Below the pieces are notes generated by a model. That model saw nothing but the letters and a program-made list of their open reading frames with translations, did no database searches and was not told where the DNA came from. Made by a program: the position numbers and the translations under genes. From Betaproteobacteria bacterium (GTDB taxonomy: Bacteria > Pseudomonadota > Gammaproteobacteria > Burkholderiales > SG8-39), in assembly GCA_004298295.1 (NCBI GenBank), contig SCUH01000167.1, forward strand, positions 1 to 6,136: a stretch of DNA of 6,136 bases. Direction: 5' to 3'. This document shows, one piece after another, positions 1 to 5,603 of the stretch; within the stretch, counting starts at the first letter, position 1; every line of letters starts with the position of its first letter.

Positions 1-458
1 CACAGGCTCGTCACCGGCACCAGCACCTTGAGCCGGAAGCTCTGCCGGCCCTTGAGGATCTCGCCGGTGAAGGTGACCTCGTAATCCATGAGGCTCCTGA
101 CGCCCGAGACCGGCGCCGTCTTCTCGATGAAATACGGGAACGACATCTCGATGCGTCCTTCTTCGGCTTCGAGCCGCTGCACCATCTCGCGCAGCATCCG
201 CTGGAACGTGTCGACCGTGATCTCGCGTTCGTGCGCGCACAGGATCTCGACGAAGCGCGACATGTGCGTGCCCTTGAAGTGGTGCGGCAGCCCCACGTAC
301 ATGTTGAAGCTGGCGATGGTGTGCTGCGCGCGTCCCGAGCGCTCCTGGATGCGCATCGGGTGGCGGATCGCCTTGACGCCGACCTGGTCGATGGCGAGCT
401 TGCGCGAGTCGGGCGCGCTCTGGACGTCCGGGATGTTGTGCAGGTCCTTCGCTTTCAT
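1..458 (-). CDS. folE2: GTP cyclohydrolase FolE2 (type IB), C-terminus cut by window edge
   Basis: Cytosolic enzyme of the GTP cyclohydrolase IB family, which converts GTP to 7,8-dihydroneopterin triphosphate, the first step of tetrahydrofolate synthesis. Family members use several divalent metals, unlike zinc-dependent FolE. From the ATG at 458 (CAT on the plus strand at 456-458), 152 complete codons are visible. Recognisable family stretches are DVQSAPDSRKLAIDQVGVK (11-29), FNMYVGLPHHFKGTHMSRFVE (51-71, with the HHFKGTHMSRF core), and SFPYFIEKTAPVSGVRS (106-122). The fragment ends in VPVTSL; the next codon begins TG and by family pattern would be the conserved metal-binding cysteine of the VTSLCPCSK motif. 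About the last 40% is missing. It lies 26 bases behind dxs on the same strand. No strong Shine-Dalgarno precedes the ATG, and a TATAAT lies 7 bases upstream. Assignment is secure from sequence similarity; metal use in this protein is inferred from the family. Confidence 0.93.
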   Translation of the reverse strand, partial: MKAKDLHNIPDVQSAPDSRKLAIDQVGVKAIRHPMRIQERSGRAQHTIASFNMYVGLPHHFKGTHMSRFVEILCAHEREITVDTFQRMLREMVQRLEAEEGRIEMSFPYFIEKTAPVSGVRSLMDYEVTFTGEILKGRQSFRLKVLVPVTSL

Positions 459-465
459 GAGCGCG

Positions 466-471
466 ATTATA
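466..471 (-). promoter_or_regulatory. Possible -10 box (TATAAT) in front of folE2
   Basis: The minus strand reads TATAAT at 471-466, a perfect sigma70 -10 hexamer in otherwise very GC-rich DNA, inside the 26-base dxs-folE2 gap. No good -35 hexamer is seen 16-18 bases upstream, where the sequence is GC-rich and belongs to the dxs 3' end. Transcription from it would begin almost at the folE2 ATG (458), giving a leaderless or near-leaderless message. It may be chance; folE2 can also be read from the upstream operon. Confidence 0.25.
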
Positions 472-484
472 TCGTCCGGCCCCA

Positions 485-2413
485 TCACCCGGGCCCCGCG
501 GCGCGGATCGAGCGCTCGATGCCGGCCGCATCGAGCCCGACCGAGGCGAGCAGTTTCGCCGGGTCGCCGTGGTCGATGAACCGGTCCGGCAGCCCGAGCA
601 GCAGGACGCGGTGCTCCCGCCCGAGCGCGGCCAGCGCTTCGCACACCGCGCTGCCCGCGCCGCCCATGATCTGGTGCTCTTCCACGGTCACCAGCAGCGC
701 GTGCGTGGCGGCGAGCTGCTTCACGAGATCGACATCCAGCGGCTTCACGAAACGCATGTTGGCGACGGTCGCGTCGAGCGCCTCGGCCGCCCGCAGCGCC
801 GGCGCGAGCATCGAACCGAACGCCAGGATCGCGATGCCGTGGTCCCTGCGCGCGCCTTGGCGCCGGATTTCGCCGCGCCCCAGCGGCAGCGCGCGCATTT
901 CGCGCTCCACCGCGACGCCGCCGCCGCTGCCGCGCGGATAGCGCACCGCGGCGGGTCCGTTCAGCTGCAGGCCGGTGTAGAGCATCTGGCGGCATTCGTT
1001 TTCGTCCGCCGGCGCCATCAGCGTGAGGTTGGGCACGGTGCGCAGGTAGGCGTAATCGAAGGCGCCGTTGTGGGTTGCGCCGTCGCCGCCCACCAGCCCG
1101 CCGCGGTCGAGCGCGAACAGCACCGGCAGGTTCTGGATCGCGACGTCGTGGATCATCTGGTCGTAGCCGCGCTGCAGGAACGTCGAGTAGATCGCCACCA
1201 CGGGCTTGAGGCCCTCGCAGGCAAGCCCGGCGGCGAAGGTCACGGCGTGCTGCTCGGCGATCGCGACGTCGAAATAACGCTCGGGAAATTCCTCGGAGAA
1301 GCGCACCAGCCCCGAGCCCTCGCGCATCGCGGGCGTGATCGCCACCAGCCGCGGCTCGAGCCGCGCCATGTCGCACAGCCAGTCGCCGAAGATCTGCGAG
1401 TACGTCGGCTTGCCGCCCGCGGTTTTCTTCAGTCCTTCCTGCGGATCGAACTTGCCCGGACCGTGATAGGCGATCGGGTCGTCTTCGGCGAGCTTGTAGC
1501 CCTGGCCCTTGCGCGTGACGATGTGCAGGAACTGCGGCCCGGAGAGCTTGCGGATGTTGGTGAGCGTCGGAATCAGCGCGTCCAGGTCGTGGCCGTCGAT
1601 CGGGCCGATGTAGTTGAAGCCGAATTCCTCGAACAGCGTGCCCGGCGTCACCATGCCCTTGACGTGTTCCTCGGCGCGGCGCGCGAACTCCCACATCGCC
1701 GGCACGCGCTTGAGCAGGTGCTCGCTCGCGCGCCGCGCGGTGGTGTACATGCGGCCCGAGAGCAGGCGCGCCAGGTAGTTGGTGAGCGCGCCCACCGGCG
1801 GCGAAATCGACATCTCGTTGTCGTTCAGGATGACCAGCAGATCGGCGTCGCTCGCGCCGGCGTTGTTGAGGGCCTCGAACGCCATGCCGGCGGACATCGC
1901 GCCGTCGCCGATCACCGCGATGCAGCGGCGCGACTCGCCTTTCAGCCGGGCGGCGCTCGCCATGCCGAGCGCGGCCGAAATCGAGGTCGACGAATGCGCC
2001 GTGCCGAAGGTGTCGTAGACCGACTCCGAGCGCCGCGGAAAGCCCGAAATGCCGCCGAGCTGGCGCAGTCCCGCCATGCCCTCGCGCCGCCCGGTGAGGA
2101 TCTTGTGCGGATAGGTCTGGTGGCCGACGTCCCAGACGATCCGGTCCTCCGGCGTGTCGAAGACGTAATGCAGCGCGATGGTGAGCTCCACCGTGCCGAG
2201 ATTGGACGACAGGTGCCCTCCGGTCTGCGACACCGACTCGAGCACGTACGCGCGCAGCTCTTCAGCCAGCTGCGGCAGGAGCTTGCGCTCCAGGCGCCTC
2301 AGGTCCGCCGGATCGTTGACCGTCTTGAGCAGCTCGTACATCGCCGGATTGTAGCCTTCGGCCTGCGGTGTCATCGCGCCCGGTACCGCCGCCGTGCCGT
2401 CCATCGCGCTCAT
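485..2413 (-). CDS. dxs: 1-deoxy-D-xylulose-5-phosphate synthase
   Basis: Cytosolic thiamine-diphosphate enzyme that condenses pyruvate with glyceraldehyde 3-phosphate to 1-deoxy-D-xylulose 5-phosphate, entry step of the MEP isoprenoid pathway and a feed for thiamine and pyridoxal synthesis. The product is 642 aa, near the usual ~620. Visible landmarks: GGHLSSNLG (65-73, His67 equivalent to E. coli His49), WDVGHQTYPHKILTGR (94-109), the ThDP motif GDG (169-171) ending in NDN (197-199), AIAEQHA with catalytic Glu387, and DRGGLVGGDGATH (436-448, His448). The C-terminal transketolase domain ends with GLPDRFIDHG. All catalytic residues are present. The ATG at 2413 lies 5 bases after the ispA stop, with GAGGA 13 bases ahead of it. 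Betaproteobacterial Dxs proteins usually begin close to Met25 (MYELL), so the ATG at 2341 is a serious alternative; ATGs at 2404 and 2374 are also in frame. Confidence 0.97.
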   Translation of the reverse strand: MSAMDGTAAVPGAMTPQAEGYNPAMYELLKTVNDPADLRRLERKLLPQLAEELRAYVLESVSQTGGHLSSNLGTVELTIALHYVFDTPEDRIVWDVGHQTYPHKILTGRREGMAGLRQLGGISGFPRRSESVYDTFGTAHSSTSISAALGMASAARLKGESRRCIAVIGDGAMSAGMAFEALNNAGASDADLLVILNDNEMSISPPVGALTNYLARLLSGRMYTTARRASEHLLKRVPAMWEFARRAEEHVKGMVTPGTLFEEFGFNYIGPIDGHDLDALIPTLTNIRKLSGPQFLHIVTRKGQGYKLAEDDPIAYHGPGKFDPQEGLKKTAGGKPTYSQIFGDWLCDMARLEPRLVAITPAMREGSGLVRFSEEFPERYFDVAIAEQHAVTFAAGLACEGLKPVVAIYSTFLQRGYDQMIHDVAIQNLPVLFALDRGGLVGGDGATHNGAFDYAYLRTVPNLTLMAPADENECRQMLYTGLQLNGPAAVRYPRGSGGGVAVEREMRALPLGRGEIRRQGARRDHGIAILAFGSMLAPALRAAEALDATVANMRFVKPLDVDLVKQLAATHALLVTVEEHQIMGGAGSAVCEALAALGREHRVLLLGLPDRFIDHGDPAKLLASVGLDAAGIERSIRAAGPG

Positions 2414-2418
2414 GGTTT

Positions 2419-3312
2419 TCAGAATTTCCTCAGGACGATGAAATCCGCCAGCTCGCGCAGCCGCCGCGCGCGTTCGCCCAGCGGCGCGAGCGCGGCGTGC
2501 GCATCCTGCCGCAGCTCTTCCGCGAACTCGCGCGCATGGCCCACCCCGAGCGCCGAGACGTAGGTCGGCTTGCCCTGCTTCGAATCCTTGCCCGCGGTCT
2601 TGCCGAGCGTCGCCGTGCTCGCTTCGGCATCGAGCACGTCGTCGACCACCTGGAATGCAAGTCCCACGCGCTTCGCGTAGTGGTCGAGCCCCGCGCGCTC
2701 GGCGGCAGCGAGCGGGCGGCCGCAGCCGGCGCCGAGCATCACGGCGGCGCGGATCAGCGCCCCGGTCTTGCGAATGTGCATCGCCTCCAGCTCCGGCGCC
2801 GCCAGCACCTTCCCGGTGGCCTCGAGGTCGATACTCTGGCCGCCCGCCATGCCGCGCGATCCGGCGGCCAGCGCGAGCGTGGCTACCATCTCGAGCTGCG
2901 TCGCGGGCGCCTCCGCCAGCCGGTGCTCGGCGAGCAGCTGAAAAGCGAGCGCCTGCAGCGCATCGCCGGCGAGCAGCGCCGTGGCCTCGTCGAATTCGAC
3001 GTGCACCGTCGGCTTGCCGCGCCGGAGGATGTCGTTGTCCATGCACGGCAGGTCGTCGTGCGCGAGCGAGTAGGCGTGAATCATCTCGACCGCCGCGGCG
3101 GCGATATCGAGCCGCTCGGCGCTCGCGCAGCTCGCCTCGCCCGCAGCGAAGCACAGCAGCGGTCGCACCCGCTTGCCGCCTTCGAGCGTGGCATAGCGCA
3201 TCGCCGCATGCAGCCGCGCCGGCGCCACGCCCGCGCCGGGCAGCAGGCGCGTCAGCACGTCTTCCATGCGCGCCTGGATCGCCCCCATCCAGGCGGCGAA
3301 TTCACTCTCCAT
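2419..3312 (-). CDS. ispA: Farnesyl diphosphate synthase (type II, bacterial trans-polyprenyl synthase)
   Basis: Cytosolic all-alpha prenyltransferase that joins isopentenyl diphosphate to dimethylallyl and geranyl diphosphate to give farnesyl diphosphate, precursor of undecaprenyl phosphate, quinone side chains and similar products. Length is 297 aa, as in bacterial IspA. It has the substrate-binding GKRVRP (46-51), the first Asp-rich motif DDLPCMD (86-92) with the two-residue insertion of bacterial FPP synthases, GDALQALAF (116-124), GGQSIDL (157-163), KTGALI (182-187), and the second Asp-rich motif DDVLD (224-228). Tyr81, five residues before the first Asp-rich motif, favours a C15 product over longer chains. 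The ATG at 3312 lies inside the end of xseB (11-base overlap), suggesting translational coupling; its own Shine-Dalgarno is weak. The stop is 5 bases before the dxs start. Chain length is inferred from motif residues only. Confidence 0.96.
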   Translation of the reverse strand: MESEFAAWMGAIQARMEDVLTRLLPGAGVAPARLHAAMRYATLEGGKRVRPLLCFAAGEASCASAERLDIAAAAVEMIHAYSLAHDDLPCMDNDILRRGKPTVHVEFDEATALLAGDALQALAFQLLAEHRLAEAPATQLEMVATLALAAGSRGMAGGQSIDLEATGKVLAAPELEAMHIRKTGALIRAAVMLGAGCGRPLAAAERAGLDHYAKRVGLAFQVVDDVLDAEASTATLGKTAGKDSKQGKPTYVSALGVGHAREFAEELRQDAHAALAPLGERARRLRELADFIVLRKF

Positions 3313-3577
3313 CGTCTGCGTCGGCCGCCGAGGCGGCGGCGAGCGGCTTGAGCACCTCGCCCTCGAGCACCTGGATCTGCTGCTGCGCAGCCTCCAGCCG
3401 GTGCTGACAGAACTTCGCCAGCTCCAGGCCGCGCTTGTGCGCCGCGAGCGCCTGCTCGAGCGACAGCTCGCCGCCTTCCATGCGCGCGACCACCTTCTCG
3501 AGCTCGGCCAGCGCTTTCTCGAACGTCAGCTCGCTGCCCGCGTCGGCGGCGGCGCCTTGCCGCGAACTCTTGCTCAT
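3302..3577 (-). CDS. xseB: Exodeoxyribonuclease VII small subunit
   Basis: Small helical subunit that packs in several copies around the catalytic XseA subunit of exonuclease VII, an ATP-independent single-strand DNA exonuclease in repair. The product is 91 aa, typical of the family. The diagnostic core is LTFEKALAELEKVVARMEGG (18-37) followed by LSLEQALAAHKRGLELAKFC (39-58), a helical hairpin, then LEAAQQQIQVL. The N-terminus (SKSSRQGAAADAG) and the acidic Ala/Asp tail are low complexity, as is usual. The ATG at 3577 is chosen because GGAAAGG sits 7 bases upstream; an in-frame ATG at 3640 would add 21 residues unlike the family and lacks such a site. It is first in the xseB-ispA-dxs-folE2 unit. 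xseA is not in the window. Confidence 0.95.
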   Translation of the reverse strand: MSKSSRQGAAADAGSELTFEKALAELEKVVARMEGGELSLEQALAAHKRGLELAKFCQHRLEAAQQQIQVLEGEVLKPLAAASAADADDGE

Positions 3578-3672
3578 GCAGGAACCTTTCCGGGAATCGG
3601 CTGGCGGGGAAATCGGAGCGTCAGGTAAAATCTCAAGCATTTTAAGCCCTTACGGCCTACTTGGCATCGCCC
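3578..3672. promoter_or_regulatory. Divergent intergenic region with paired -10-like hexamers
   Basis: This 95-base gap between the divergent starts of xseB (3577) and the Rieske oxygenase (3673) must hold the promoters for both units. It contains the least GC-rich stretch here. TAAAAT on the plus strand (3626-3631) and TAAAAT on the minus strand (3644-3639) form a perfect 6-bp inverted repeat around a 7-base spacer. Each differs from TATAAT by one base and points towards its own gene: the plus-strand one would give a leader of about 35 bases, the minus-strand one about 55. No convincing -35 hexamer is seen for either. The arrangement suits overlapping back-to-back promoters or an operator; the region's promoter role is inferred from gene orientation. 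Confidence 0.5.
3585..3591 (-). promoter_or_regulatory. Ribosome binding site of xseB
   Basis: The minus strand reads GGAAAGG at 3591-3585. Its AAGG core ends 7 bases before the ATG at 3577. This is the best Shine-Dalgarno of the minus-strand unit and decides the xseB start against the upstream in-frame ATG at 3640. Confidence 0.7.
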
Positions 3673-4770
3673 ATGTCTGAGCTCGCCACCCCGCGCCAGC
3701 TGGCGCCCGCGCACTGCCAGCTGCCCGTTTCCTGGTATTTCGACGCCGAGATCCACGCGCTCGAGAAAAAGCTCCTGTTCGATGCCGGGCCGCAATACGT
3801 CGGTCACGAACTCATGGTGCCGGGTGTCGGCGACTATCAGACGCTGGCGTGGATGGACCATGCCCGGATGCTGGTGCGCAGCGAATCCGGGATCGAGTTG
3901 CTGTCCAACGTCTGCCGCCACCGCCAGGCGCTGATGCTCGAAGGCAAGGGCAAGGCGCAGAACTTCGTCTGTCCGCTGCACCGCTGGACCTACGATCTGA
4001 AAGGCGAGCTGCTCGGCGCGCCGCACTTTCCCGAAAGCCCGTGCGTGCGGCTGCCGTCGACGCCGCTCAAGGCCTGGAACGGGCTGCTGTTTGCGGGGCC
4101 GCGCGATCCGCAGGCCGACCTCGCGGAGCTGCCCGTAGCGGCCGATTTCGATTTTTCCGGCTACGTGCTCGACCGCGTGGTGAGCGACGAATATCCATTC
4201 AACTGGAAGACCTTCCTCGAGGTCTATCTCGAGCTGTATCACGTCGAGCCGTTCCATCCGGGGCTTTCGAATTTCGCCGACTGCGGCAATTTCCGCTACG
4301 CCTGGGGACCGGAATGGTCGGTGCAGATCGTCGCGCCGAAGCACGGTCTGCAAGAACCCGGATCTCCGGTGTACCGCCGCTGGCACGACGCCTGCCTCGC
4401 GCAGCTCGCGGGCCGCGCGCCCAAGCATGGCGCGCTGTGGATGACCTACTACCCCAACGTGATGCTCGAGTGGTACGAGAATGTGCTGGTGGTGTCGCAG
4501 GCGGTCCCGCGCGGGCCGCAGCGCACGATCAACGTGGTCGAGTTCTATTACCCCGAGGAAATCGCGCTGTTCGAGCGTGAGTTCGTCGATGCTCAGCAGG
4601 CGGCCTACCTGGAAACCGCGGTGGAAGACGGCCACCTCTGCGAGCGCATGGAGCGCGGCCGGCGCGCGCTCTGCGAACAGGGGCTGGACGACGCGGGGCC
4701 GTACCAGTCGCCCATGGAAGACGCGGAACTGCACTTCCACGAGTGGCTGCGCTCGAAGCTGGGACGTTGA
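3673..4770 (+). CDS. Rieske non-heme iron oxygenase, alpha subunit (substrate unknown)
   Basis: Aromatic ring-hydroxylating dioxygenase-type alpha subunit, 365 aa, expected to be cytosolic and to take electrons from a separate reductase and/or ferredoxin to activate O2. The N-terminal Rieske domain holds CRH (81-83) and CPLH (100-103), a CxH-x16-CxxH motif ligating a [2Fe-2S] cluster. The catalytic domain (about 170-365) begins with the NWK (177-179) motif, followed by EVYLELYHVEPFH (183-195): His190 and His195 are the likely iron ligands, and Asp319 in AVEDGHLCERMERG (316-329) the likely carboxylate ligand. Glu187 replaces the aspartate that usually bridges to the neighbouring Rieske centre, as in carnitine/choline-type oxygenases. 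No beta subunit or reductase lies nearby. The ATG at 3673 is preferred to an in-frame TTG at 3661; neither has a clear Shine-Dalgarno. It heads a probable operon with the sulfurtransferase. Family is secure; the substrate is not determinable here. Confidence 0.92.
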   Translation: MSELATPRQLAPAHCQLPVSWYFDAEIHALEKKLLFDAGPQYVGHELMVPGVGDYQTLAWMDHARMLVRSESGIELLSNVCRHRQALMLEGKGKAQNFVCPLHRWTYDLKGELLGAPHFPESPCVRLPSTPLKAWNGLLFAGPRDPQADLAELPVAADFDFSGYVLDRVVSDEYPFNWKTFLEVYLELYHVEPFHPGLSNFADCGNFRYAWGPEWSVQIVAPKHGLQEPGSPVYRRWHDACLAQLAGRAPKHGALWMTYYPNVMLEWYENVLVVSQAVPRGPQRTINVVEFYYPEEIALFEREFVDAQQAAYLETAVEDGHLCERMERGRRALCEQGLDDAGPYQSPMEDAELHFHEWLRSKLGR

Positions 4771-5603
4771 AAGCGCTCGTCTCGACCGCAGAGCTGGCTC
4801 GCCATGGCGATTGGCGCGTCTTCGATTGCCGTCACGACCTGGGCAATCCCGCGCTCGGCGAGCAGCAGTACGCGCGGGCGCATATTCCCGGCGCGCTGTT
4901 CGCGCACCTCGATCGCGATCTCTCCGCGCCCAAGAGCGGAACGAACGGCCGGCACCCGCTGCCCGCACCCGGGGTCATCGCGGCCTGGCTCGGCCAGCAG
5001 GGCTTGAAGCGCGGCGACATCGTGGTCGCCTACGACGCCGGCAACGGCACCATGGCGGCGCGCCTGTGGTGGACGCTGCGCTGGCTCGGACACGACGCGG
5101 TCGCGGTGCTCGACGGCGGCTATGCCAAATGGGTCGAGGAAGAACGCCCCGTGACCGACCGGGTCCCGGCGTTTGCGCCGACCGCGTACCCAGCGCAACC
5201 GCAGGTTTCGCAGGCGGTCGATGCGCCCTTGGTCGAACGTCATCTCGGCGCAAGCGACCTGCTGCTCGTCGATGCGCGCGCGGCGGCGCGCTTTCGCGGC
5301 GAGGCCGAGCCGATCGACCCCGTCGCCGGCCGCATTCCGGGTTCGAAAAACCGCTTCTGCGGCGAAAACCTGACGCCGGAGGGCTGCTTCAAGAGCGCGG
5401 CGGCGCTGCGCCGCGAGTTCGGCGCGCTGCTCGGCGATCGCGCGCCCGGCGAGGTCGTGCATTACTGCGGCTCGGGCGTGGCCGCCTGCCACAACGCGCT
5501 CGCGATGGAGGTCGCGGGCTTTCCCGGCTCGCGCGTCTACGTCGGCTCGTGGAGCGAGTGGATCGCGGACGCGCGCAGGCCGCGCGCGAAGGGCCCGGAA
5601 TAG
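4767..5603 (+). CDS. Two-domain sulfurtransferase (rhodanese / 3-mercaptopyruvate sulfurtransferase-like)
   Basis: Tandem-rhodanese protein, 278 aa, the usual length of SseA/TST proteins, which move sulfane sulfur from mercaptopyruvate or thiosulfate to an acceptor through a cysteine persulfide. The N-terminal inactive domain shows VFDCRHDLG (18-26), YARAHIPGA (35-43), SGTNGRHPLP (57-66) and YDAGNGTMAARLWW (89-102). The C-terminal domain shows LLLVDARAAARFRGE (165-179), GRIPGSKN (188-195) and the active loop CGSGVA with Cys234, then YVGSWSEW (258-265). The CGSG loop points to mercaptopyruvate sulfurtransferase rather than CRKG-type thiosulfate rhodanese, but the usual threonine is Ala239. No signal peptide is seen, so it is probably cytosolic. 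The start is taken as TTG at 4767, which overlaps the oxygenase stop (TTGA) and gives the family-like beginning MKALVSTAEL; the GTG at 4743 would add 8 residues with no ribosome site. Donor preference is inferred. Confidence 0.9.
   Translation: MKALVSTAELARHGDWRVFDCRHDLGNPALGEQQYARAHIPGALFAHLDRDLSAPKSGTNGRHPLPAPGVIAAWLGQQGLKRGDIVVAYDAGNGTMAARLWWTLRWLGHDAVAVLDGGYAKWVEEERPVTDRVPAFAPTAYPAQPQVSQAVDAPLVERHLGASDLLLVDARAAARFRGEAEPIDPVAGRIPGSKNRFCGENLTPEGCFKSAAALRREFGALLGDRAPGEVVHYCGSGVAACHNALAMEVAGFPGSRVYVGSWSEWIADARRPRAKGPE

Noticed and set aside
569..2563. Long plus-strand open frame (664 codons) opposite dxs and ispA
   Set aside because: It lies wholly antisense to two well-recognised enzymes, its translation is Arg/His/Val-rich without any family resemblance, and long shadow frames are expected in GC-rich DNA.
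2414..3154. dxs reading frame stays open upstream through most of ispA, as if encoding an 889-residue fusion
   Set aside because: The upstream part is the wrong frame of ispA, is Arg/Ala/Gly-rich and matches nothing; the ATG at 2413 follows the ispA stop.
3302..3640. xseB started at the ATG at 3640
   Set aside because: This adds 21 residues not seen in the family and would run over the -10-like dyad; the ATG at 3577 has a good ribosome site.
3574..4968. Minus-strand open frame of 464 codons opposite the oxygenase
   Set aside because: It is a shadow of the Rieske gene and crosses the divergent promoter region; no domain seen.
4605..5492. Minus-strand open frame of 295 codons opposite the sulfurtransferase
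   Set aside because: It is antisense to a gene with clear active-site motifs, and its translation has no recognisable domain.
4481..5557. Frame of DUF2784 extended upstream across the oxygenase and sulfurtransferase genes
   Set aside because: The upstream translation is Arg-rich low-complexity shadow sequence; only the part after about 5600 is family-like.
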